From the NCBI GenBank assembly GCA_023614405.1, contig CM042684.1, positions 208,264,941 to 208,328,940 of the forward strand: a DNA stretch of 64,000 nucleotides. Direction: 5' to 3'. This document shows positions 43,026-54,317 of this stretch, one piece after another (the stretch's first letter is position 1; every line of letters begins with the position of its first letter). The notes under the pieces are model-generated. The model was not told the DNA's origin, did no database searches, and was given only the letters and a program-made list of their open reading frames with translations. The translations under genes and the position numbers were made by a program. This stretch comes from Avena insularis (taxonomy: Eukaryota > Streptophyta > Magnoliopsida > Poales > Poaceae).

Positions 43026-45246
43026 CATCTACATATCATGTTCAGTCGGTACTTTGTATATCCATGTTTCGTTTTCTTTTTAGTTTTTGTTCTTGCTTTA
43101 TTTCTGCTTTCCAAAGCACAAAAAGACCAAAAATATTTTTGTTATTTCTCTTTGTTTGCTTCTTTATCTTTTAGCCTTGGTTTTCTTCATCCTTTTTAGA
43201 TTTGTTTTGATTATTCGAAAAACCCAAAAAGATTTTGCTTTGTTTGCTCTTTCCTTCGGTTCTTGCCTTTAAAAATCGAAAACCCAAAAATATTTGTTGT
43301 TCTTCTCTGGTTTTGTAAAGTTCGTTGCAGGGTTCAGCGGTCCTCAGTGACTCCTTGGAGTTTGGTTTTATCTTATTATTCAAGTCACACAAGTGAAAGG
43401 CAATGATGATTTATGACAACTCAAGGTGTGGTAAGAGGCTTGTATGAACTCTATTTGTTTTCATTTTTGTACATATACTCATCATTGTGGGCATGCTTAG
43501 TCTGTTCATGTAAGGCGTATGTTATTTAATGGATGCTTAGTAGTCTTTGCCTTCTTATGATCAGTTCCAATCCATTATTAGTTCGTAACATGTCATATAA
43601 CTATTTGCTCGCATTGTTCTATTCATAACTTGGTATGACATTGTGGTGTCCTCCTCTGAATATTCTATTTGAATCGACTTGGCACATGCTCATGAATGCA
43701 TATGGCTAAACAAAAAGTCAGTTAAGCCTCGATGATTTATTTTGCCTCAGAGTTCTCGTGTCACTTTTATGCCACTATTAATTTTGTTTTGTCGCAAGCA
43801 TGATTATAGCGATTCTTCTCTCGATTGTCGCTCCCTTTCTATTGCTAGCCTTCACTTGTGCTAAGTATAATATTTACTCGTGCATCCAACTCCCCAAAAC
43901 CAAAGTTGTCAAAAAGAGTCCACTATATCTGCCTATTAGCATTATTGCTATTCCTTGCATATTTATTATGCTTTGTTTTCTTCCAATAAAAATGTTTGCT
44001 TGTTATGTGAAAATTAGTTAGTAAAGCTCTCACGAACTTGATGGCACACTTTACTTTCTTGCACTTAATAAACTTGAACCATTGTGCCCATCTATGTTGC
44101 ATATATGCTTGAGCTTTGTAAGTTGTGAATTAGCAGAACCATGTTATCATGGGGAACGCTTTCAACATTGCAGTTTATTTAGTTGATACTATGTTCTTTT
44201 TCTTATGGATCCATGCGGTGTGAAATAAAAGGGGAGCTTGTAAAGCTCATGGAGTTTGTATATGTGTTAGATAAACGCCTGGGCCCCTAGCCTAAGACAT
44301 GCCTAATCATGGTGGAAACTTACAGCATAACCATAGTGAGCAATCTGTGAAGCATCCTCAATAAAAAAAACCTATGCAAATAGGAAAAAAACCCTATACA
44401 AATAGGAAATAAAAACCTATGCAAATAGGAAATAAAAGGATCGCTGACATGCTCATTGTATTTTGCCTTGTCATTTTGATACGGGAAAGCTCCTGTATCA
44501 TGGGACAAGGGGTACCCTATTGGCGGTTCTCTATGATACACATGTACTTAAAATGACAAGAACTTACTCGTGAGTAAAGTTGAGTAGCATGAGGTTCGGT
44601 ACTCGTAAGCATGGGGCATGAGATTTTCAACTTATAACTTGTCAAGCATATCCTCATATTTGTTCACTTTAACCTTAATCACCTAAATATGCTTATGATA
44701 GGGGCAATGAGAGCTCAAAGCTAATGAGTACCATACTTTCAACATTTGGAAGCCTTTCAAACTTTTAAATCTCTTCTTTCACTCTTATGTTGAGTCACCG
44801 TTTATTCTTTGAGCACTTTCCCGAGAGCATAGCTTTCATTCTTAGTGTAATGTGCTTGTCCCAAAACACGGTTAATTATGACATAACTTTGACGCTTGTA
44901 TCTTTGATATTTTTATTTCTAGTATTCACTTAAACTTCAGAGGTGCCTTGGCATTTATGTTTTCCTCCAAAGAAAGGCAAGCGAGGCTCCACTTTATCAT
45001 ATCTTCTTATGAACACTACAATCCTGCATATGCTTATGTGTCATGTTGCTTCTTTAATGGGTTGGAATCTCTTCATAGCTTGCATGACTACTGGGTAAAC
45101 TTATTTGCATACTCTTTATTATTAATTGCCTAAGTATTTGATCATATGCTGGGAATATATACATCTTATGAAGCAAATGTGTTCGTGAAAGTTTCTTTTA
45201 TCGCACTCAGTTTTCAACTGAATTGCTTGAGGACAAGCAATAAGCT
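43009..45246 (+). other. 3' non-coding region of I
   Basis: No gene. Homologous in reverse complement to 838-3060 of A (for example 44800-44860 with about 1215-1270, and 44190-44400 with about 1670-1860). Confidence 0.7.
44371..44440 (+). repeat. Triplicated CCTATGCAAATAGG hairpin motif
   Basis: Three copies (44371, about 44393 and 44416) of a 22-25 bp unit, each with CCTAT/ATAGG arms. A has one copy on the opposite strand near 1685. Confidence 0.85.
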
Positions 45247-45261
45247 AAGCTTGGGGGGAGT
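45247..45261 (+). other. Terminal polypurine tract of I
   Basis: AAGCTTGGGGGGAGT directly before the LTR start TGATACGTCC. Confidence 0.85.
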
Positions 45262-46652
45262 TGATACGTCCAAAATGTATCTACTTTCCCGAACACTTTT
45301 GCTATTGTTTCTTCTCTAATTTGTGTGATTTGGATACAACTAATGCGGACTAATGTTGTTTTTAGCAGAATTGCTTTGGTGTCTTGTTTTTGTGTAGGAA
45401 ATCAACTTTTAGGAAAAATCCCGGAAAATATCGCAAAACTCCTATTTTATCAGAAGACTCATGGAGCCAGAAGACGAGACGAAGACGGGCCACGAGGGTC
45501 CCACACCACCTAGCCCCGTGGACTAGGCCAGGCCGCGCTAGGAGGTGGTGTGGCCGCCTCGGACTCCACATCGACCTCTCCTTTCGCCTATATAAGCCCT
45601 CTGACCTAAAACAGATGGGGGGTTCGACGTTTTTCCAGATAGAGTTCCGCTGCGCCGCCACCACCAGATACCGCGATTCGGAACAAGAAACTCTGTTCTG
45701 GCACCCTGTCGGGATGGGGAATTGGAGGAGATCATCGCCATCATCATCACCATCGCTTCTCCATTAACCATCCATGATTATCCCATCCATGAGTGAGTAA
45801 TCCCCTGTAGTAGGCTATGGGGATGGTAGGGATTGGATGAGATCGTTCATGTAATTGCATTAGATTGTTAGGGCATGGTGCCTAGTATCTATTGTTAGTG
45901 CTTTTTGACTTTGTTGCAACTTGTTATGCTTAATGCTTGTCACTAGGGCCCGAGTTCCATGGTTTCATATCTGAACATGTTATTGATTCATCATGATAGT
46001 ATTGTTTATGATCTTACCTGCAAGTTGTATACACATATTGTTGTCTGGAACCCGAGGCCCCGAAGTGATAGAAATCGGGATAACTGGAGGGGATGGCTGT
46101 GATGTGAGGATCACGTGTGTTCATGGAGTGTTAATGCTCTGCTCCGGTGCTCTATTAAAAGGATCACCTTAATTGTTAGTAGATTCCCTAGAGGCCCCGC
46201 TGCAACGGGCTGGCAGGACAAAAGATGTTGTGCAAGTTCTCATTATGAGCACGTATGACTATATATGGAACACATGCCTATGATTATTTAGTACTTGGAT
46301 GCTTTACCTTATTTATCTGCAAATGCCCTATGTCTTGATTATTACATGAATTCTCTTGTCCATGCAACGCCCGTCCATCCATCCCTATGCCTACCGCGCT
46401 TTCATCCTACTGTTTACTGCAATTGTTACTACTGTCTTTACCTTTACTACTGCTATTACTTTGCTATTGCTATTACAAAACTGTTGCTACTAATAAAACT
46501 ACTGCGGGAAAGACTGTTTCCAGGTGCAGCTGAATTGACAACTCAATTGTTAAGGCTTATAAATATTCTTTGGCTCCCCTTGTGTCGAATCAATAAATTG
46601 GGTTTTACTTCCCTTGAAGACTGTTGTGACCCCCTATACTTGTGGGTCATCA
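45262..46652 (+). repeat. 3' LTR of I (1391 bp)
   Basis: Direct repeat of 36892-38275, followed by the TSD GCCAT (46653-46657) and H sequence. Confidence 0.9.
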
Positions 46653-46657
46653 GCCAT

Positions 46658-47143
46658 GAGGGTCTTCCATAAGTAGCTCATGAATTTGACGTCGCGGTCA
46701 GAGAAAATTGTTCTTGGCACACCGTGAAGATGGACGATTTCCCTGAAAAACAAATTGGCAATATGTGAAGCATCGTCGGTCTTATGGCACAGTATGAAGT
46801 GTGCCATTTTGGAGAAGCGATGCACAACAAAAAATATAGAATCATGACCACGCTTAGACCTAGGAAATCCTAACACAAAATCCATGCTAATGTCAGACCA
46901 AGGTGCATGAGGAATAGGCAATGGCATATAAAGACCATAAGGGTTAGCTTGTGACTTAGCTTCAACACATGTCGTGCATCGTTGAACGTAGCGTTCCACG
47001 TCGCGCTTCATCTTGGGCCAATAGTACTGAGTGGAGAGCATGTCCAATGTCTTGTCATGGCCAAAGTAACCCATGAGGCCTCCACCATGAGATTCTTGGA
47101 GAAGCAAAAGTTGAAGAGACGACTTCGGAATGCAAAGCTTGTT
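46658..47143 (-). pseudogene. pol: H integrase zinc domain and core
   Basis: Minus strand: HHCC zinc domain (HGGGLMGYF to CTTC), [14 protein letters not shown] with the first catalytic Asp, then [12 protein letters not shown] with the second Asp, which is missing in B and E. The frame is open to the I insertion. It begins just after a TAA at 47144-47146, a C-to-T change in a Gln codon. Confidence 0.8.
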
Positions 47144-47860
47144 TTATTTAAATAGAAAGCCCTTATGCAAATAGAAATCATCAACTCCTTTGTCAATGGA
47201 GCACTTTCTGAAAATTGGTTGAAAGAATGGGTCGGAAGAATACAAAGTTTTGATTTCATCAAGACCCAACACGTTGATTTCAAGTCGAGTAAGAAGGGTT
47301 ATGTTCTTGTGTGACAAAGCATCCGCAACTACATTATCTTTGCCCTTCTTATACTTGACAATGTAAGGAAAAGATTCCATAAACTCGACCCACTTAGTGT
47401 GTCTCTTACTCAAGTTGGCTTGACCTTTGAGATACTTAGATGACTCATGGTCGGAATGTATGATAAATTCCTTCGGCCAAAGGTAGTGTTGCCAAACTTG
47501 AAGGACACAGACTAAGGCAAAAAGCTCTTTATCATAAATCGGATAGTTAAGGCGAGCCCCATCAAGTTTCTCGCTATGGTATGCAATAGGACACCCATTT
47601 TGCATTAGGACTCCTCCAATGCCAATACCACTAGCATCACACTCTATCTCAAAAGTTTTTGTGAAATCCGGTAATGCAAGAAGTGGTGCTTTGGTGAGCC
47701 TCTTTTTAAGTTCATCAAAATCTTTTTGTTGTTCTTTCCCCCATACGAAGGTTACATTCTTTTTGGTCAATTCATTGAGAGGACAAGCAATGGTCAAGAA
47801 GTGTTTCACAAAGCAACGATAGAAACTGGCCAACCCATGGAAACTTCGGAGTTCACTCAC
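47144..47860 (-). pseudogene. pol: H RNase H
   Basis: Minus-strand frame from [15 protein letters not shown] through [25 protein letters not shown] and [10 protein letters not shown] to VADALSHK (Arg-to-His change), ending at TAA 47144-47146. The catalytic acidic residues appear present. Confidence 0.8.
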
Positions 47861-49198
47861 ATTTGTTGGGATGGTCCTATCTCGTATGTCCTTTACCTTG
47901 GAAACATCAACTTCAATGCCATTTGAAGAAATGACAAATCTAAGAAAAATTAACTTGTCTTTAGCAAAAGTGCACTTGGGAAGATTATCATATAGCTTTT
48001 CATGTCAAAGGATTTGCAGGACTTCCTTGACATGTGTAACATGGTCCTCAATTGACTTGCTAGAAACAAGTATATCATTGAAACAGACAACAACACTCTT
48101 GCCAATGAGAGAACACAAAATATGATTCATAAGGCGCATGAAGGTGGATGGGGCATTAGATAAGCCAAAGGGCATGACCAACCATTCATAAGTTTGGTCT
48201 TGAAGGCGGTTTTTCACTCATCACCTTCCGCCATGCGTATTTGATGGTAACCACTATGGAGATCAATTTTTGAGAAAATAATGGTGCCACACAACTCGTC
48301 AAGCATGTCATCAAGACGTGGTATAGGATGTCTATAACGCACGGTGATAGCATTGATTGGATGGCAGTCCATGCATAACCGCAACATATCATCCGTCTTT
48401 GGTACAAGAATCACAGGTACCGCACTTGGACTAGTGCTTACTTAGATCAAACCTTTGGAGATGAGGTGGTTGATTTGACGTTCGATCTCCTTCATTTCCT
48501 CCGGGTTCGTGCGGTAGGCAGCGCGGTTTGGAAGAGGTGCACCGGGGATGAGGTCAATGCGATGCTCGATTCCGCGAAGAGGAGGTAGTCCATGAGGAAG
48601 CTCTTCGGGAAACACATCCTTGAATTCCTACAAAACACCCATCAAAGATGGAGGAACATTGGTTAAGTCATTAGTTCCTTGCGCTAGTCCCTTGCAAATG
48701 AGGACATAGTGCAAGATGGATGGGTTGTTCCGCACATCTCTCATCTCACTTTGGTGGCAAGGAGAACACTCTTAGTTGTTTCACTCGAGTTTGGCTTGTG
48801 GCTCTCACTCACTATGATGTGGTTCTCTCACTCACCGCTCTTCTCACAAGTTTGTGTTGTGGTTTGCGCCCTCGCTAAAGCCTTTGCATTGTCCGCAATT
48901 ATTTGGCTAGGAGTCATCATTTGCAAAATACATGACTTATTCATCCACTTGAAGGTGTAAACATCTGTGCGACCATCATGTAGAGCACCTTTGTCGAATC
49001 TCCATGGTCGACCAAGAAACATGTGACAAACCGTCATTGGGACTACATCACACTCACCATGTCTTTGTATGGGCCAATAGAGAAGGTTACCGAGACAGTG
49101 TGCTTGATCTTCACAGACCCTTGGTCACTTAGCCATTGCACGTGGTAGGGGTGCTTGTGTGGATGGAGGGTGAGTTTGAGCTTCTCACACAACTCGGT
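47861..49198 (-). pseudogene. pol: H reverse transcriptase and protease linker (broken)
   Basis: RT pieces on the minus strand: [32 protein letters not shown], a frameshift near 48214, then TYEWLVMPFGL. The active site reads CFND instead of YFDD, so catalysis is lost. A TGA at 48007-48005 sits at the same codon as the E stop. Upstream pieces (48471-49198) show the [16 protein letters not shown] region, the TVCHMFLGRPWRF protease strand and, last, TTELCEKLKLTLHPHKHPYH at the J junction. Confidence 0.75.
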
Positions 49199-51988
49199 TG
49201 TAACATCCCAAATTTTACAATTCCAGATGTTACTAGAAGCATGCATCATGGCATTGCACAATAAAGTTGCATCAAAATCCTTTCCCCATACCCTATTTTG
49301 ACTTCTCTTATAGTCTTATAAAGACAAGAAGGGGTTATACTAAATCTAACCTTCTAAATCCTTGCAAAAGTGTTATTTTATAATCCTATGTTAATGTCCT
49401 CCTTTTTATAAATTTTTAGAGACCAATTTCATTAAATTTGAGTAAAGTATGCAAAAGATATTGAAAGAAATGTAAAATAGAAAAGAGAAAAGAATAATAC
49501 AAAAAAAGGAACTAACCTAAGCGGGCCAGCCGAGCCAGCCCGTTCCCTATCTACCGCGCGGGGCAGTGACCGAGCGGCGCATAGTGCTGTGGGACGGCCT
49601 AGCCCTCCAGCGTGATGTCACACCGCACATCCCGCCTGTCATGTGTTGCTGACCGCCCGGGCCCGCTTGTCATCTCCTCCGATGAGTTCGAAACGAACTC
49701 GGGCGACCACCGCCGCGTGATGAACGACTCTCGGCCGAATCGGAGATGATTTTGTGCCCTCCGTCCAAGCTTTCCCCGCCTATTTAAACCCCACGTCGTG
49801 CCGCCCCGAAACCCTAACTTTTTTCGCCATATCGCCACCGGGATGCCGCTCGTGAGATCGTTCCGATCTTGCCGGAGTGCACCACCACCTAGCTCGACAG
49901 TCAGGGTTCGAGGCCCTTCTCCACCTTTTCTCTCCTTCTCTGTCTTCCCCTTGCAGTACCGCGTCGTCTCACCTTTTTCCCCTTGAACAGAGCCCCGTGC
50001 TGCCCCTAATTAGTTGCCGCAGACACGTCAGAGACGGAGGTGATTGGCAGAGCCTTCGCACGAGCCGAGGGAACGAGGGCTGCCGCCATCCGTGCTAGAA
50101 GGACCACGAGGACGAGCTGCACCCCGTCGTCAAGGCCGCCACCTCGGAGGAGCACTACCGTGATGACGGGGACCACCACCGACCGTGTCACCACCGTCCG
50201 CCACCGTCAACATCATCATCGCCGCCACCGTAAGTCGTTGCTGCTCCCGTCCGTCCGATCGCTTTTCTACGGTGTAGATTAGATCGTTTTCAGCAAAGGG
50301 GTATCGGCGAATAGCGCTGCGCCGTGTGACACGCCCGTGTCAGTGCCCCGCTTCAGCACCACGTCGCCTAGATGGGCCAATCCGGAGCCGCCACTTGTCG
50401 CCCGCATGGTCGTGCTGACTATATCCAGATTTTTAAATTCATAGAATATTGTTTTATCTTGTAAAATTCATAGCAAATCAAATACTTGGCCAAAAATTGC
50501 AAATAATATACCGTTGGATTCAAAACATTGAGTAGAATATAGATCTACAATAATATTGTTAGTTTACTGTACTTATCTTGTGGTAGAATTTAAAATTTAG
50601 TTTGTAGTATTTTAGTTATAGGAAAATAATCGTAACTCCATTTTAGTTGATTCTTGTTGCATTGGCTTTGTATCTATGAGATCTACTGTTTAAAATTGCT
50701 ATAACTTGCTTAGAGGTTTCAGATCTGTTTCGTGGTAGGTTGGAAGGGTAGATCTATTTCTGAGCATATCTAATTATGTAATAATCCAAAATACTTAAAA
50801 TCTGTGGGAAATCGATACTAATGACATCCCCAACACAATACCACCCCTGAATAATATTCTTGGTCGAATTTGAACCCATCCTTGCATATTACCATGTTGC
50901 ATGCATGCATAATTACTTTTGTGGTATTGTTTTGTGCATGTTGTGATTGGATCTATGTTTGTGTTTTGTTAGATTGTTCAGAATGCGCTAAGGATTACTA
51001 TTATGTAGAGTGCTTCTCGGATCAAGGCAAGTTACACCACTTGTTCATGTTTATGTCCCCGTTTTGACTATGCATGTTTTAATCTTCAAATTCGGTAGTA
51101 TGCATGTGTAGGATTTTGGTAGATTTTCTTAGTATTATTTTGCAAGTGCGGTTTTGTAGTATGCCATGAGTAGCTCTATGCTTAGGATTTTCCATCCCAA
51201 TAGGTTATCTTGTTTTTGCTAAGTTATGCTTGCTATGCTATATATATATAAAGTACCGCTGGGGGGTTCGAAAGACTCAAAATTTTCTAAGTATAAGAGC
51301 TCTCTCGAGCGAACCTTTTTCTTCTCAAAACCCCCTTCAAAATAAAACTAAGTTTTCTTCTGGGCAGAATGGTTGTCGGGTTAACGAGTGGAAATTGGTG
51401 GAGGACGGCCACCCAGGAATCAAAGAAGTCTGCCATGTTTCAGAATTCAGAATCTTCCAGTGCAACCACAATACACATGGGCCCTGTCTTGGCCTAGTAC
51501 TTAGTGGGAAACCTCACCGGGGTACCAACATTTGGAGGTTCTTGGCACGGTTGGATCCAGCTGGTAGAGGGGCTACTAAGGGAAAGCCTCGCCAAGGTCT
51601 TGTCTGTAAAAGAGCTTGATCGTGGATTGTGGGGAAAGTGCACAAACTCTCGAGAGTATTGAAATCTGATCGATCAGCTGAGTTCATAGAATACACTTGA
51701 GCATCTGAAGGATGGAGCCTCTGAAGGATCTTCCTCTCTCTTTCCAAACTTCAAGTTTTTCTAAAACCCCAGGGCATGCGTAATATCGCCAATGGGTGGG
51801 ATTTTAGGGACTTGGTGCATAATATCCAAGTGCTAGGTTGATTGGAACTGGGTGTGTAATATCCCCGTGTTCCATTCGACCCTATACTACTTAATCAATG
51901 TTTACAAAGTAGGGTAAAACTCTCCCTCTCCTTTTCTTACTTAGAGAAAATTGGCTTAATGCAAATGAACCCCAAAGCCTATTCCAAG
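49199..51988 (+). mobile_element. Element J: LTR-like sequence, unclassified
   Basis: Starts TGTAACATCCCAAATTTTAC exactly where H breaks off; the last H bases are TCGGT. TGTAACATCCC is, as I recall, a common LTR start in Triticeae. It contains a promoter-like TATTTAAACCCC (49781 onward), a GC-rich stretch (49840-50230), an A/T-rich part (50420-50860) and a GGTACCAACATTTGG region (51520). No ORF resembles a retroelement protein. The right boundary is set only by the start of G, so this may be one long LTR or an LTR plus leader. Strand is assumed from the TG start. Confidence 0.5.
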
Positions 51989-53015
51989 TGATGCAGCCTG
52001 TCCTACGGACGCTCCTACATCTACACCAACAAGTCCTCCAAGTGGACCCATGACTCGTGCCCGAGCCAAACTCCTACAAGCTAAGGTGAACTCGCTCCTC
52101 TCCTCGTGCCAATTTGATACCTCCTTGGATGGTGTGCTACTTCATGCAACTAATCTATGCATCATCAGGTACGAAGCCCCAACACATCACCAAGCACCCA
52201 AGGATGGAGAACAAGGAGCAGACCGTGAAGCAGGAGCTGCTCAAACCGGAGTCTCCGGTCTGCGCACACCGGAGTCTCCAGTCCACCAAAGTCTCCGGCC
52301 TGAAGACCCTGGAGACTCCGGCCCATCTCCGGTCTGACCCCCGAACCAGGCTGCGGGACAGCCAGATAGCCACTCTGGAGATGGACCGGAGACCCCACCA
52401 GAATCTCCAGCCCAGACCGGAGTCTCCGGTCTGCAGAGTCTCCGGACCAACCGACGCGAGGCATGTAAAAGGCCTATGAGACTTTGGCCCATGTACCCAT
52501 TAGTCCGTCCAGAACTTGTATATTATTCCTAAAGTACCCCTGACTATGTGGCTGGCTTATATATAGTCCCCCAACTCTATTGTAAACCCTAGGCATGATA
52601 TTTGGAATTAGTGGAAACCCCTTGTGGATGTATCTAGTTCTTGCCTCATGTTCCTTTGACAAAGGAGCACCAAATACCCCAAACCTCGTTGGAGTTTGCA
52701 TCGTGCCTCCATGTTGTACAAGGCCTAGGCATCAGAGTCCCTTTGCCGAGATGTCAAGATCTCACCGAGTCTCCCTCCTCGCCGTGCCGGGTCGAGATAG
52801 AGTCCTCCGCCCGACGCTGATCCTAGGGATTGCGCCGGACCGGTCACCGCTGGCGTGAGCTATTGGTGTGTATCATGGTTTTGCGTGTGTGTGTTCATCA
52901 TGTTCTTCATGTGTGCGTTCGTCGAGTTCATCCTCCTCTCCTTCCCCCACACTCCACCCTCGATTTGAGTGGGATTCGTGAAAGATCGGGACACCCTAGA
53001 GGTTTGCCCTCAACT
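51989..53015 (+). repeat. 5' LTR of G
   Basis: Matches the E LTR throughout. The final A of the CA end is T here. TATA-like CTTATATATAG at 52556-52566; palindrome array 52240-52445. Confidence 0.85.
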
Positions 53016-53018
53016 TAT

Positions 53019-53031
53019 TGGTATCAAGAGC
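53019..53031 (+). other. Primer-binding site of G
   Basis: TGGTATCAAGAGC, identical to that of E. Confidence 0.75.
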
Positions 53032-54317
53032 TTCGTTGCTCACGCATTCGCCCACAAATTTTCTTCTATCCACCAAAAATTCAGAAATCCCCAAAAAACA
53101 GCCCAAATTTGCCTTTGGATCGATCTCTTGATTTGGAGTGTTATTTGTGGTTTTGATCCGACCAAACCTTGTCTTAGGAGTTGGTCCAGCTTTATCCTGC
53201 GTTTTCCCAGCCCAATTTGGCCAATTTTTTGCCGATTTGAGGAGCCAAGGCATGGATTTCCGCTCAAGAACACGAGCAGTTCGCGATATGACTCTAGACC
53301 GGAGTCTTCGGCCTACACCATAGTTTCTGGACAATCCACACCAGACTCTCTGGCCTGGACCAGAGTTTCTGGCCTGAGACCCCGAAGTATCTGGCCCTGA
53401 CGCCTGATTTTGATAGTTTTGCCTCTTATCTTGCATTGGCTAATTTCCTCTTGTTTGTTTGTGCCCGTGTGCGTGTCATCAACTAACAACATGCTTACAG
53501 ATCAACAAATCCTGCGCTCATCGACACCACGACCCACGAACATCATCCCTCACCACTGATGCCAAGTTCATAATCAACAACGAAGGTATAACTTGCGTCA
53601 CCTTGTTAACCCCTATCTTCCTTTGTGTGTACCTATCCCATGAGAGTGGCTCATCTTGTGTTTGCTTGAGCATTGTGCACTTGTCCTTGGATAGTGAGAG
53701 TGCAAGAGCAATATCAAGTGTGACTAGGTAGCATCAAGGGAGAGAAAAAAAGAAGAAAGAAAAAAAGATACAAAGCAAAAGAAAAAGAAAATAGTCTCCC
53801 ATAGCAAAAGAGCGTCTCAAAGCTTGTAAGCAAGAGAGAAAGAAGAGAGCCCAAGGCAAGTGCACAAATTTGTTGCTCATTTTTCTTCTTTGCAAACGAG
53901 CCACGGTCTCTCCTTGCATTGGCACGACAACGAGCTTAGTCTTTGTTAGGACATTTTATTTGCTCATCTCCATAGTCGTGTCAATCCCAACAATCTCCAC
54001 GTGTGTGTATATAGTCGTAAGTTCCCGTCACCCCTTTGAGTTGTTAACCTTTACCTTTGACTTGAGTTTTGTTGGATTTTAACCACTTTTGACTACCCCT
54101 TTTCTTTTGGTTGGTTCTTTGGCATTCCACAATCCTAACCTACCACCAACAATCTTTTGAGAGTTAGTTCTTTCTTTAGTGTGAGTTTTCTTTGCAATTA
54201 AACTTTGCACGCTTATAGCTCTCACTTGTGGTTTCTAGTTTGGTGCAATCCCCAAGGTGAGGTACAAGGCTAACACCACCATATTCCACTCCCATATAAA
54301 ATACTTGTGTGTCTTGC
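53032..54317 (+). other. 5' leader of G
   Basis: Parallel to 13190-14476 of E, with the A/G-rich tract at 53740-53792. No ORF. Confidence 0.7.

Larger units (their letters stand above)
36892..46652 (+). mobile_element. Element I: Athila-lineage LTR retrotransposon lacking RT and integrase
   Basis: LTRs 36892-38275 and 45262-46652 start TGATACGTCC or TGATATGTCC and end in CA; TSD GCCAT on both sides. The primer site is tRNA-Asp type. The interior carries a decayed gag, a protease of the CDLGA type, and an ORF in the env position resembling Athila ORF1-type proteins, but no RT, RNase H or integrase motif. It looks like one of the abundant Triticeae Athila families (Sabrina-type); that name is by recollection. 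Confidence 0.8.
35141..49198 (-). mobile_element. Element H: E-family copy on the minus strand, split by I and cut by J
   Basis: Read on the minus strand from right to left it has protease-RT linker, RT, RNase H, integrase, polypurine tract and 3' LTR, each strongly similar to E. I is inserted in the integrase (TSD GCCAT at 36887-36891 and 46653-46657). At 49198 the protease is cut at ...ELCEKLKL by J, so gag and the 5' LTR are missing. Confidence 0.85.

Noticed and set aside
44371..44440. Possible CRISPR-like array of three short repeats
   Set aside because: Tandem 22-25 bp repeats without unique spacers, inside a plant retrotransposon.
50040..50282. Possible host gene start near a TATTTAAA box and GC-rich 5' region in J
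   Set aside because: Short, Arg/Thr low-complexity translation, and the region follows an LTR-type start; no exon structure can be supported.
51230..51619. 129-codon frame in J
   Set aside because: Not linked to any recognised domain, and the surrounding sequence is LTR-like. More likely chance.
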